From Setaria digitata (lineage: Eukaryota > Nematoda > Chromadorea > Rhabditida > Setariidae), in NCBI GenBank assembly GCA_003640385.1, contig RCAB01000137.1:1-64000 (forward strand): a stretch of 64,000 bases of DNA, in the 5' to 3' direction. A program made the translations under genes and the position numbers. This document shows, one piece after another, positions 51,501 through 58,827 of this stretch; the stretch's first letter is position 1; the number at the start of each line of letters is the position of its first letter. The notes under the pieces were generated by a model. It ran no database searches. It was given only the letters and a program-made list of their open reading frames with translations, and was not told where the DNA came from.

Positions 51501-53703
51501 CCATGGGGTTTTCTAAGGAATAGATCAAACTAAGAACAAAACATGGAAAAGTAGCAGCTATTTTCAGAAAGATAATCAAAAAATCACACCTTGTCTGCAT
51601 CTTGTTCAAAAAGCTTTAGCTGATAACAGTGATCTAGCTTTTGCCGACGCGCCTCCCACTGCACGAAAATTTCGTCTCTGGAAAATTCAATAAGAGATAT
51701 ACAGAATAAACGGAATCCGTGTCATACAGTTAAGTGGTAAACTTTTATTAATTTATTAACTTAATGCTCAAATGCTCTGGAAATTAAGCATACTTTGAGG
51801 TACGTAGTGAGTTAACAAGAGATGAAAGATGAGGGAGAGCAGCAGCAAGATCGGGATTAGCGGCTGATAGTCCATTTGATGAACTGTAACTGCCATCAGG
51901 CGTCCCTTCCGTAGAACCTGATATCCTCTGCTGCACCTGAAAAAATAAATAAATAAATAAATAAAGCTGAAAAGTAAGCGATATCAACAAAAATTACTTG
52001 AAAATTGAGGTTTTTTTTTTCTCTGCAAAATTGAAGCCTATTCTGCAAACTTCGATGTTATCCACTGAAACTGAATTTCCATGTACTTACCCTCCCAACA
52101 TCATGCTGAATCCGTTCTATTGGTGCACCTAAAATTTTCTTCTTCAGTGCAACATGTGCTGTTGTGGCACGTTCGGCTGTTGCGACATCAATTGGCATTT
52201 CACCATTTTTCATTTCTTCACGAAAATTTTCGAAATTATGCATTACATCAATTGTTTGCCAAATCAACCTTTCCAATTCCTGCACGTTTTATAATGAGTT
52301 TTCACCGTTTTTTTTTTTCTCAAACAGTTACAATAATTATGTAATGATTTTGAAAAAAAAACAACCGTTAAATTTTGTTTCTATAAGTCTACTTCATAAA
52401 ATGTGTTGGGAGTTATGGAAATGTACACTTGTGATAATAATAAATAATCATTTACTGATGAAAATTATGCCAAGTTGAAAAATACATTAAAGAAATCTAG
52501 CTACCATTCTTGTTTCCAGCCATTCATCGTGGTCGTAAAATAGTGAGCCACCTAAATCACGCGTTAGCTGCGATGAATCGACATATCGCGTAAGCGCTTC
52601 GACTGATATCATTTGAATATCAAACTTATACTTGCCACTTGATGCCAATGTCTTATGCTTCTCCCAGAACTTATCCGGCTTAATTATTAAAACAGCATGC
52701 ACTTCAGCCGGGAAATGCTCCTGTAACTAGTAAAAAAAATTATACAAGTTGTACGAAAAGAACATATGGTAAGTATATGTTAAACAAAAAATCAGTCAAA
52801 ATTTCAAGACATGGATTCCATACCGCCAAAAAATAAGCAATACTTCTTTTTTTCTCATTGAAAAAAATCTCTCAGCGCACTACATTTTTCTCGCTAAAAA
52901 ATTTCGTTTAATTATTAAAAAACAGTTCTTTTTTTTTTGAATGTCCGGACTAACCTGTATACATTTTAGGATCGGTTTGACATTACTCCATGTTGTTCCT
53001 TTTCGCATATCAATTATAATCGTAAACCCACGATCCTTGTAATCATCTCTGGAAAATTGATATTTTTATTTCAGTTTCTCGGATATTCTCAAATTCTAAA
53101 TTTTGGAAAACGTCATGTAACAGTTATTTACTTGCATTCCAGTTGTCGGATTTTAAAAATTTGTTTTTGCTTGCTAGGAAGAAATATGTGAAACTATCGA
53201 AAAAACTAAATTGTAATCAAACAAGTTAATACTACTTGGCAAGAAGTAAGCTACAATTTATGGTCCTTTAGAAAGTAAATTTGATGGTTTTTTGTGATAA
53301 TGATCTTCTAGGAAATAAATGGAATGATTAGATTTAATGCTTTAAGGAAGGATAAACAATCAGAAAACAAATGGACGAACTCACAGAAGCTTAGTTATAT
53401 GTGATATCATGTAACAGAAATCATTCATAACTTTGAGAAATTCCGTTTCCTAATTAAATCATCTAATTTTTAAAACTTGAATTTTCAATAAGGATTCGTA
53501 AAAACTAACGCTGTAACAGCATGGAGATAAATAAGTATATTTCGGATATAATCTGAAATGATCGGCGCAGTATTCTCACGTGCCGGGAAGATAATCACAG
53601 CTCGACCATTCCTGTCTCTTGTGCCAGGTAAAAGAGCTACACGATCACGTAGCACGTGAAGGATATCTTCAGCTTTCGGGCATCCATCTCGCATCTCTAC
53701 CAT
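3680..53703 (-). CDS. unc-73: UNC-73/TRIO-family dual Rho guanine nucleotide exchange factor, long isoform
   Basis: This is a large multidomain RhoGEF that in C. elegans and other animals activates Rac/Rho GTPases to steer axon guidance, cell migration and actin remodelling. Decoding the minus strand gives 45 coding exons whose phases all agree, totalling 6,888 nt (2,295 residues plus stop). Domain order is SEC14-like (1-168), spectrin repeats (169-1204), DH1 (1205-1423), PH1 (1424-1543), SH3 (1596-1663), DH2 (1886-2070), PH2 (about 2075-2210) and a low-complexity tail. This order is that of TRIO and UNC-73, and alignment with TRIO runs almost without gaps through the catalytic parts. The start at 53703 is the first ATG after a likely spliced-leader acceptor, and the same frame carries a TAA just upstream. 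Vertebrate-type kinase and Ig exons are not seen; C. elegans UNC-73A has Ig/FnIII modules that could lie beyond position 1. Two introns appear to use GC donors. Exons are listed in the domain entries below. Confidence 0.93.
4326..6358 (-). CDS. unc-73: unc-73 exons 42-44: end of DH2 and second PH domain (PH2)
   Basis: Exons: 6257-6358, 6005-6169, 4326-4555 (residues about 2051-2215). Exon 42 gives [19 protein letters not shown] and [15 protein letters not shown], aligning with the TRIO VPRRCNDMMNVGRLQGFDG region. Exon 43 carries [17 protein letters not shown] and [11 protein letters not shown]. Exon 44 carries [17 protein letters not shown] and the closing PH helix [14 protein letters not shown]. 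The PH2 domain in this family contacts DH2 and inhibits its GEF activity. Phase at the end is 2. Confidence 0.92.
6521..7893 (-). CDS. unc-73: unc-73 exons 38-41: second Dbl-homology domain (DH2, Rho-type GEF)
   Basis: Exons: 7723-7893, 7553-7622, 6922-7008, 6521-6685 (residues about 1886-2050). All DH conserved regions are present: [54 protein letters not shown], and [20 protein letters not shown]. Identity to TRIO GEF2 is very high by eye. In UNC-73/TRIO this domain acts on RhoA/RHO-1. The remaining DH helix is encoded in exon 42. Confidence 0.94.
8208..8326 (-). CDS. unc-73: unc-73 exon 37: linker into DH2, starts with ATG at the acceptor
   Basis: The exon encodes [15 protein letters not shown] through DIAKQKRQ and leads directly into the DH2 start [15 protein letters not shown]. 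It accepts phase 0 and ends in phase 2 before GTTCGC, an unusual but frame-consistent donor. Its first codon is ATG immediately after TTACAG. It therefore could serve as an internal exon or, if the acceptor receives a spliced leader, as the start of a DH2-PH2-only isoform. Confidence 0.85.
8327..13690 (-). other. Intron 36 of unc-73 (5.4 kb), pyrimidine-rich on the plus strand
   Basis: No conserved coding found. Between about 8.8 and 11.5 kb the plus strand is dominated by T and C with CT runs (9452-9485, 9666-9682) and many T10+ tracts. From 12 kb on it changes to A-rich. A 33-base A tract lies near 12086. Confidence 0.65.
13691..13966 (-). CDS. unc-73: unc-73 exon 36: acidic/Ser-rich linker before DH2
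   Basis: A 276-nt phase 0-0 exon (residues about 1755-1846) encoding [19 protein letters not shown] through [17 protein letters not shown] and SRNAS, followed by GTAAGT. It has no recognised domain and is mainly polar with a proline cluster. Its size as a multiple of three and its isolated position (5 kb introns on both sides) make it a candidate skippable cassette. Coding status is supported by the open frame, good splice sites and higher GC than the surrounding intron. Confidence 0.82.
13967..18966 (-). other. Intron 35 of unc-73 (5 kb), purine-rich on the plus strand
   Basis: The stretch is A/G-rich on the plus strand, with A10+ tracts throughout and a poly(A) of about 40 ending at an N (15182). 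No open frame with coding character was seen; frames reported by simple translation are Lys- or Phe-rich. Confidence 0.65.
18967..20732 (-). CDS. unc-73: unc-73 exons 34-35: Ser-rich basic linker after SH3
   Basis: Exons: 20627-20732 (phase 1 to 2) and 18967-19132 (phase 2 to 0), residues about 1664-1754. They encode [20 protein letters not shown], then a basic segment [14 protein letters not shown] comparable to the TRIO linker element RKWLTSPVRRLS, then a Gln/Ser-rich stretch ending in SSSLTDPQQ. No folded domain is expected. The segment likely carries phosphorylation sites, which is inference from composition. Exon 34 is the phase-1 target for the alternative first exon at 22088-22316. Confidence 0.85.
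20009..20123. repeat. (TA)n arrays beginning with a perfect 36-nt palindrome
   Basis: Positions 20009-20044 read GCATTACTT, a TA core and AAGTAATGC, which is a perfect inverted repeat. Further TA arrays follow to 20123. It could extrude as a cruciform. Confidence 0.8.
21311..21412. repeat. 34-bp tandem repeat, three copies
   Basis: Copies start at 21311, 21345 and 21379, each beginning TTCTTAT[TC]ATATTTAGAC and ending in TTTTATTTT plus AAA or GAA. They differ at only a few positions. Located in unc-73 intron 33. Confidence 0.85.
22088..22316 (-). CDS. unc-73: Candidate alternative first exon (phase 1), 76 codons
   Basis: ATG-ATG at 22316 opens a frame beginning [20 protein letters not shown] and containing [19 protein letters not shown] and [20 protein letters not shown], ending SRN plus one base before GTTTGT. 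The phase-1 end matches exon 34 at 20732. It cannot be an internal exon after SH3 exon 33, because entering from its upstream acceptor in phase 1 meets TGA at once. It therefore looks like a start exon for isoforms with DH2-PH2 but no SH3. The acceptor TTGATCAG just upstream may be a trans-splice site. Confidence 0.6.
26652..27700 (-). CDS. unc-73: unc-73 exons 32-33: SH3 domain
   Basis: Exons: 27614-27700 and 26652-26769 (residues about 1596-1663). The SH3 signature is clear: [20 protein letters not shown] (ALYDF-like strand and RT loop), then [14 protein letters not shown] with the conserved Trp, and [13 protein letters not shown] for the PxxY-binding 3-10 region. It matches the first SH3 of TRIO between PH1 and DH2. 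Exon 32 takes phase 0, so the candidate alternative first exons at 37.7, 36.1 and 29.3 kb, which all end in phase 0, could join here and give proteins with SH3-DH2-PH2 only. Exon 33 ends in phase 1. Confidence 0.92.
29261..29371 (-). CDS. unc-73: Candidate alternative first exon (phase 0), Arg/Ser-rich N terminus
   Basis: ATG at 29371 opens 37 codons, [20 protein letters not shown] followed by [17 protein letters not shown], ending before GTTTGT in phase 0, compatible with SH3 exon 32 at 27700. The segment has no stops, good codon texture and a donor identical to that of the 36.1-kb exon. A TTTTGAG acceptor-like site lies about 45 nt upstream and may take a spliced leader. The peptide is strongly basic, suggesting membrane or phosphorylation-dependent behaviour, which is inference. 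Confidence 0.58.
29793..29833. repeat. (GA)n microsatellite
   Basis: GAGAGA run within a longer purine tract in unc-73 intron 31. A matching CT run at 9452-9485 and a purine tract at 23671-23716 are similar simple repeats. Confidence 0.8.
31457..31681. repeat. Dispersed direct repeat, two 75-bp copies
   Basis: Copy 1 is 31457-31531 and copy 2 is 31607-31681. The last 51 bases, from CATGATTGTTTAATAG onward, are identical. The first part differs at about five positions. The spacer after copy 1 has inverted motifs TTTCGCT/AGCGAAA around ATTTTTA/TAAAAAT. Confidence 0.85.
33767..33989. repeat. Tandem duplication of a 110-bp block around a single N
   Basis: Copy A (33767-33875) and copy B (33877-33989) are almost identical, including GTCAACATTAATCATT and TTTCTTATTTTCACACATTC. 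They differ by one T/C change and two extra TA units. The N at 33876 separates them. Confidence 0.85.
34811..34840 (-). CDS. unc-73: Possible alternative terminal exon (short Rac-GEF isoform)
   Basis: After a good acceptor (CCATTTCAG) a phase-0 frame reads HGTGYFPMD then TAA. An AATAAA hexamer lies about 90 nt further down on the same strand. Joined to exon 31 it would end a protein after SEC14-spectrin-DH1-PH1, comparable to short UNC-73 isoforms that keep only the first GEF. Nine codons give weak evidence. Confidence 0.25.
   Translation of the reverse strand, partial: HGTGYFPMD
35759..35850. repeat. (CA)n microsatellite with an 18-base assembly gap
   Basis: CA array from 35759, Ns at 35809-35826, then CA continuing with ACGCACATAC interruptions. 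True length unknown. Confidence 0.9.
35961..36122 (-). CDS. unc-73: Candidate alternative first exon (phase 0), basic N terminus
   Basis: ATG at 36122 opens 54 codons starting [20 protein letters not shown] and rich in Arg/His ([22 protein letters not shown]), ending SPP before the donor GTTTGT in phase 0. It fits exon 32 (SH3). Codon use (CGT, CCA, TCG mixture) and GC content differ from intron background. Upstream on the coding strand is a long ATT/ACT trinucleotide run that would be 5' UTR or promoter. C. elegans unc-73 is known to make RhoGEF2-only isoforms from internal promoters, which this exon would supply. Confidence 0.6.
36160..36256. repeat. Imperfect trinucleotide array (AAT/AGT/ATG) upstream of an alternative first exon
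   Basis: Runs of GTAATA, GTAATG and AATAAT units. It lies just 5' of the 36122 ATG on the minus strand, so it would be leader or promoter sequence of that isoform. Confidence 0.8.
37682..37708 (-). CDS. unc-73: Possible very short alternative first exon
   Basis: ATG at 37708 opens nine codons (MAADSAPFA) ending at GCG before GTAAAT, phase 0, compatible with SH3 exon 32. The surrounding 37.56-37.73 kb is clearly less AT-rich than the flanking intron, as the other candidate first exons are. An acceptor-like TTTATAG lies upstream. Nine codons is little evidence, so this is tentative. Confidence 0.28.
39633..39787 (-). CDS. unc-73: unc-73 exon 31: Ser/Thr-rich linker between PH1 and SH3
   Basis: This exon encodes residues about 1544-1595, a Ser/Thr-rich stretch ([17 protein letters not shown] and [12 protein letters not shown]) that corresponds to the TRIO linker with TISIASRTSQNTLDSD. 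It accepts phase 1 and ends in phase 0 before GTCTGT. It is the last exon of the compact 5' half of the gene; the next main exon is almost 12 kb away. It could also receive the alternative first exon at 40213-40285, which ends in phase 1. Confidence 0.88.
39857..40674 (-). CDS. unc-73: unc-73 exons 29-30: first PH domain (PH1)
   Basis: Exons: 40495-40674 and 39857-40037 (residues about 1424-1543). They encode the PH fold that packs on DH1: [50 protein letters not shown] and the final helix [12 protein letters not shown] with its characteristic Trp. The join between the two exons matches TRIO residue for residue when exon 29 ends at 40495, before GCAAGT. A GT alternative three bases further would need a different acceptor and loses one residue and the conserved Glu. 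The exon at 40213-40285 lies between these two but has an incompatible phase for simple inclusion. Confidence 0.9.
40213..40285 (-). CDS. unc-73: Candidate alternative first exon (phase 1) between PH1 exons
   Basis: After the sequence TTTTGAGCAG an ATG begins immediately at 40285 and a 24-codon open frame follows ([20 protein letters not shown], then AGGV plus one base) up to the donor GTAGAG. The exon ends in phase 1, which fits exon 31 (39787) and would give a protein lacking SEC14, spectrin, DH1 and PH1. Inclusion between exons 29 and 30 would break the frame. The ATG placed directly on an acceptor suggests spliced-leader trans-splicing. Not tested by transcripts, so moderate confidence. 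Confidence 0.5.
41204..43071 (-). CDS. unc-73: unc-73 exons 24-28: first Dbl-homology domain (DH1, Rac-type GEF)
   Basis: Exons: 42977-43071, 42610-42786, 42211-42376, 41655-41795, 41204-41281 (residues about 1205-1423). The three DH conserved regions are visible: CR1 in [15 protein letters not shown], a middle helix in [15 protein letters not shown], and CR3 in [20 protein letters not shown] followed by [11 protein letters not shown]. In UNC-73/TRIO this domain exchanges nucleotide on Rac (and RhoG). The exon 27 to exon 28 join keeps the exact TRIO spacing only if exon 27 ends at 41655, which makes the intron begin with GC. The neighbouring PH1 follows directly. Confidence 0.92.
43189..46742 (-). 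CDS. unc-73: unc-73 exons 17-23: C-terminal spectrin repeats
   Basis: Exons: 46632-46742, 46194-46385, 44889-45083, 44433-44585, 43841-44059, 43601-43732, 43189-43383 (residues about 806-1204). The sequence aligns continuously with the last spectrin repeats of [13 protein letters not shown] matches the TRIO element HEQFQHAIE, and [22 protein letters not shown] and [16 protein letters not shown] have direct counterparts. The exon 21 donor is GTCAAA, which is weak but the only one giving a continuous frame. Exon 23 begins at a tandem NAGNAG acceptor (43383 or 43380), which would add or remove one Gln. No other coding sequence was found in the 1-kb introns here. Confidence 0.9.
48259..52279 (-). 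CDS. unc-73: unc-73 exons 4-16: N-terminal spectrin repeats
   Basis: Exons: 52091-52279, 51794-51936, 51590-51677, 51323-51445, 50900-51091, 50538-50681, 50140-50346, 49781-49961, 49487-49560, 49199-49381, 48855-48978, 48641-48756, 48259-48405 (residues about 169-805). The product is a chain of helical spectrin repeats with the recurring pattern W..R+..LD.C.QL..FE.DA followed by W and paired heptads, for example [20 protein letters not shown] and [16 protein letters not shown]. In TRIO/UNC-73 these repeats act as an elongated scaffold and contribute to autoinhibition and partner binding. Phases are consistent across all joins. The donor after exon 12 (AGG then GTCTGA) is weak. A Ser/Gly-rich insert in exon 5 ([15 protein letters not shown]) is a loop not conserved with TRIO. 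Confidence 0.9.
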
Positions 53704-53787
53704 CTGATGGTGCAACGCTTCCGTTGCCACGGACCTTCGATCTCCCAAACCAGAATTGGGTCTTCGTTACAACGATCGTCAATGTTT
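52505..53787 (-). CDS. unc-73: unc-73 exons 1-3: 5' UTR end and SEC14-like (CRAL-TRIO) domain
   Basis: Exons: 53510-53703 coding (exon probably begins at 53787 after TTGCAG), 52955-53048, 52505-52720. They encode residues 1-168. The protein starts [18 protein letters not shown] and includes the SEC14-like lipid-binding fold seen at the N terminus of TRIO, with matches such as [28 protein letters not shown] and [12 protein letters not shown]. In this family the SEC14 domain binds phosphoinositides or aids membrane targeting. The splice between exons 2 and 3 has two in-frame acceptors 6 nt apart (52720 or 52726). The 52720 site fits the TRIO alignment without an insertion. In-frame TAA upstream in exon 1 excludes a longer N terminus through this exon. 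Confidence 0.9.
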
Positions 53788-53795
53788 CTGCAATA
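53704..53795 (-). promoter_or_regulatory. Likely spliced-leader acceptor and short 5' UTR of unc-73
   Basis: CCTATTGCAG ends at 53788 and is followed by an 84-nt leader without ATG before the start codon at 53703. In this leader the reading frame of the protein contains TAA. Nematode pre-mRNAs commonly receive SL1 at such sites. An ordinary 5' UTR intron is the alternative. Confidence 0.5.
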
Positions 53796-54529
53796 GGAAC
53801 TTAATTTCACATAATTTACATTGCAATTACCACTGCGGATGTTTCATAATGAGACGAAAAAGCAAATAAACAACAGTGGTAGAAGTGGTAGGACAATAAT
53901 AAACAGCAATTATAAAGATAAATCATTAAATATGCAATCACTATCAAAACTGTAGTGATGATAACAATATTCTAGGCTTGAATTCGTAGGAATGATTAAC
54001 AAAATTTAAGCATATTTTGAGGGTAAAGCTATATGTTACTTTTAAATGGCCCAAATACATGCATACATTGAACTTACCCAAAACTATGACTAAAACATTA
54101 TATATCAATGATAACCATCGTGAGATATGATACTGAAATGTGATTTATTGCACTTGAAACTATTAGTGATAATAAAGCACCACAGAGAAAGAAATAAGTC
54201 CATAAAAATTCAATTTCCGGCAAAAATTAGAACTGCATTTAAATGAATTCAAAAACTTCAGCTTTCTAGAAGCAAAATCCTGTTCTTGCTGGTTCTTATT
54301 TTTTTGGATTTTGGTGACAATGATAATAATTCTGATAATCATTGTGAACTTAGCAAGCACACAATAAAATACTATCAGAATTATAATGAATGATTTTGGT
54401 AACTCACACATTTTGAAATATTTCATTCCTGTAACATTATCAGAATTATTATTATTATTATTTCTTGTAACATTAATCAAAATTTCAAGTAATACTAGCT
54501 GCAAAATTAATCGTATGGTAATCATGGAG

Positions 54530-54562
<33 letters not shown>

Positions 54563-55514
54563 TTGAATCACTGCAACAAGACGATTAACATTTATTACTA
54601 AGATTAAAACTATCATCAGTAAATTCAGGAAAGAGAAAATTTCAGCAAATTTTAAATGGATAATTATGCTGAAACGAAAAACTCACATTTACTAATAACA
54701 TTTACGAGAGCTGGAAGTGCGGAAAATAAATGTAACTATTAAAAATGTCGCAATTAAAGCGAAAGCAGAAATTATCATGTGCAATTAGAAGTCTCTTGTT
54801 GACAACTGATAATAATGTCATTAAAATACATTCCAAATGGATGATAAGTAAATGATAAATGATAATTAATAACTGATAAGAACTTTTAAATTATTACTGT
54901 GTTAATATTTTGAACTTCAAAACCGTGTTAGCACTAGGTTTGATTTGATAATAATGGAACATTTTATTGGTAACAGAAAAAAAAAAGAGAGTAAGAAGAA
55001 TGACAAATGAACAGAATACAGCATAGTTATGATATCCCGGGATATCCCGGTACTTTCATCCCGACAACAATCAAATCTCGGAAATCTCCAACGGCCGCAA
55101 AACATTTAGCAGCTGCTACAGAACTCTTGCAGCTTTATATTCTCAGTTTCTCATTTCGATGATAGTGATACGTCTCTTCTCTCTGTCTTTTTTTTTTCTC
55201 TCTCTCTCTTTCCCTCTCTCTCTTGATCCCTCCGCTTCTTTCTTTATCCCTTTCTCTCCTTCCCTCTCTCTCTCATTCTTCCTGGGATAGCTTGGTACGA
55301 CCGGTGAGTGACGTATATTCGACACCGCGATACGCGAGGTTTCACCGGCAAGCTTTGTTGGAAATTTTTTTTTCTCGAAAATTTCTAATTTTTCTTTTTT
55401 CTTTTTTTTTTTTTAAATTGTATATTGGGCACTAAAAGAGTAAATTTCGGATGAATCGGTTATTTTATTTACTCTTTAAAAATTTGCCAGCAAAAGAAGA
55501 AATAGGATCATATT

Positions 55515-55550
55515 ATGTCAAATATCGTGACGTGCGCACCTGAGATCAAG
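55515..55550 (+). other. Possible upstream (first) exon of the PCMTD-like gene or a short uORF exon
   Basis: An ATG followed by twelve codons (MSNIVTCAPEIK) ends exactly at AAG before the strong donor GTAAGTAATC. The stretch is richer in GC than its surroundings. Spliced to 60043 it would read out of frame with the methyltransferase, so it would act as an upstream reading frame or belong to an unrecognised alternative. Direction and position fit a leader exon of the plus-strand gene. Confidence 0.3.
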
Positions 55551-58500
55551 GTAAGTAATCACGAATTTATCTGAGCATATAGTCACAACACTACTTACGG
55601 TAGAATTCACTTATGGTCAATGATATAAGATAACAAATTTATTTGAGACGATGATCTGATCTGTTTGAGATAAAAATTGTTGTAATGTTTCAAGTTAAAT
55701 CCTCTGGTATTGGAGGGCAACTGATATATTTGACATGAGGTTAGAGTAGATACTAATAAATCTGTCTGGAGTGAAATTCAGTTTTCATTTTAAAGTTTAA
55801 TGTGCTTCTTCATGCTAAAATGAAGTAATTCCGCAAATCTCTATGAGAAAAATTATGCTTAAAAAACAAAAAAAAAAAAAAAAAAAAAAAAAAGGAATAA
55901 TTAACATTAAAATGGATGGATAAGAGAGAGAAAAGCAGATGACAGACAATTTTGATAAAATTTTTAAATAATACAATTTGAAAAAAAAAAAAAAAGCATA
56001 GAATCTATAAATTTTAATTTGAAAGATTTGAAAAAATTGTTGGAATATATTTCTGTTTTTTTTTTCTCTCTCTCTCTGTTTTTTAACTCATTCATAGTGT
56101 TGAAGCAAATTTTCGCGTAATTTTCTTCTTCATTGATTTCTGCTTATATAATAACGTGGTAGTAGTTGTTATAAGGTGTTTTATATTTTATTTATTATTT
56201 GCTAAATTATTCATTTATTCCAATATTATCAATTCATTTATTCCAATATTAATTAATCATTCAATTATTTCTATTTGCTTATTCATTTTGTTTCTCCATT
56301 GTTTTCACTTATTTAATTTTCCTCACTCATCTACTGAATAATTAATTAATAAATGAAAGATGAAAAAGACGAATCATTTGGTCAGAACTTTTGACAAATC
56401 CAAGATATGCACTCTGAATTTATGGTATTTCATTGTTATTTATTAACATTTGATATGCTAAACTATTAACTGATAATTTATTATCAACTATTTTGCATAA
56501 AAAGTTACTGTTAACAAGAGATTTTCCAAATTTTTCTTTCTATGTAAGTTAATTTCTAGATTCAGTGATTTCGAATTTATTCACTTATCATAATTAATTA
56601 TGAACTTTTTGTAGAATTACCAACGGAAAAGAAAAAAAAAAAGGAAGGGTAACCTATTGACCTTTCCATCACTCTCTTTCACTTTCTTCCCTCTTCCTCT
56701 CTCTCTCTGTCCTTATATCTTTTTCCTTCCTTATTTCTCTTATTAAATGAATAAGGTAAAATTTATTTATTCATTTTATAAGAAATGAGAAAGAATCGAT
56801 GAAATTCTTTCTCGTTTTCCTTAATTTCATTTTTCTCTTTTTCCATTTTCTGGCACAATTTCACATGATGCTTTACTCTCATTTCATTACTTTTCATGTC
56901 TACCGTAACATTTTGCAATTCTTTCTGCTATTTTGCTTCTCCGTCTGTTTCATTTCATTCTTTATTCCAGCGCAGCAGAGATAGAGAGGAGAAGGTAGAG
57001 AGGAAGGGGAGAATTGGGATAGAGCTGAACAGGTAGGTATGTTTCCATTCACTTTCACCCAGGACTTCATCTGTTACTGAAGTAGAGAGGGTGGGATGAA
57101 GGTGGGAGGGAGGAGATATTTCAGGTTAATCTAATTGTTATTCCAGGTCAACCTGATCATTCCAGATTTATGTGCTCATCGCTCTTGGTTTCCATGCTTC
57201 AAATTAAGAAATCCTGATTTATTAGCCTCTTGCAGCAGACTTATCTGGTCCATTTTTCATGAGATTTCGATTTCAGGTTGATGAATTTCTCAGGTTTTTA
57301 GCTCATATTCGTCAGGTTTCTATTTTAAGCTTATCATATCCCTACTTTAGATTTATCAATTTTTGTTGTTTGTAACCGTATAATATTACAGCTGTTGCCA
57401 CAGATTTGATAAGAGTCATTTTCGTTAATTAAATTAAAGGGAAATGAAATTGACATTTGTTTGCAAAGTTTTTTTCGTGAAAAAAAAAAAACAGATTTTT
57501 TTGAAGCAGTTTTTGACAGTTAAAATTTTCACAGCATTATAGGTATATGTGAAAACGTAAAGTGAAAGGAATTTTTGATGGCTAGAAATTTCCTCAGCGT
57601 ATTACACGTAGCTACGCCATATGATCACTTGTAGGCTTTTTTTTTCACGTAAAAAAAAACGAGCCTTGTTGTTTTAAGCTTACAAGTATATCATTATCCT
57701 CTTCTGATTAAAAAAAAGAAATATAAACGATTTAGGAAATGCCTTTTTTTCTTTTGCAATTTTGGTTAACCAGAAACCGGGTGGCTTATTTTTTCTCAAA
57801 AAAAAAAAAAAAAAAAAAAAAAAAAANGGATTGCATATATATTGCTTGTTCGAGAAAAAGTTCTTTTTTTTTTGTACCATCTGTAAATGTAGTAAAAATT
57901 CAAATGATTTCGTGTCGAGCTAGGAGAGAAATTTTTTAAAAAAGGAAGTATTAATGTGATGTGATTTTCATGTGAATAGAGCTCATGGAGAAATAAATGA
58001 GAGAAGAAATTTTTCGGAATAAAAATTTTGTTGGAGATCTCATCAAATGTTCACTTATGATGATGATGATGATGATGAATGTTGATGATAAATGATGATA
58101 AAATAATGATGATTGTTTAATTAAGCTTTATTTCACTAAAATTAAAACTTCTTTGTTTTCTCCTCCCTTATACTATTGAATGAATGGAAATCAAGCTTCT
58201 AATGGGAAGGTGAATGAAGCAATAGAAATATTGATTTCTTTCTTGCTGTTGTTGTTGTTATCGTTATCAGGTTCATATCTTCCTCCACTATTATCATTAT
58301 TTCCTTATCATTTAGAGGTTTTTTTTCTTTCGAGATGCTAGAAATGAATGATAATGGAAGAGCATTTAACATTTAACCTCTGACCTTTAAGGCTATGTTT
58401 ATCGATGTGTGTTAGTTTTGTGGCGCCTAAGATTCTGCCATGTTTGCATATTGATGTAATTTATTATACTCCTATTTCTTGTACATAAATTTCTTATTCG

Positions 58501-58785
58501 CATCCTCTTCTCTAGGACGGTTTTTTTTTTTCTTTTTCTTTTTAATTCTCATTTGTTTGATTTAGTTTCGAATATTAATGTTTTTGTCCTTTTTTGGTTG
58601 TGAATAATCATCGAATGATGTAGGTGCAGAATGGTAAAAATGATAAATAATGAGATGAAGTTAATTCTTTTTTTTTTTTTTTTTGATAATTGGTTATACA
58701 ATCTTTTACTTATCATCATCCATCATCTTATCATTCACAAATGGTATGAAGTAAAGGGAGAAAAAAAAAGAACCATTATTTATCA

Positions 58786-58786
<1 letters not shown>

Positions 58787-58824
<38 letters not shown>
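58787..58824. repeat. (TA)n microsatellite
   Basis: About 18 TA units in the divergent intergenic/outron region. Confidence 0.85.

Positions 58825-58827
<3 letters not shown>

Noticed and set aside
55143..55325. Glu/Arg/Lys-rich minus-strand frame
   Set aside because: Translation of a CT/GA simple repeat in the intergenic region.
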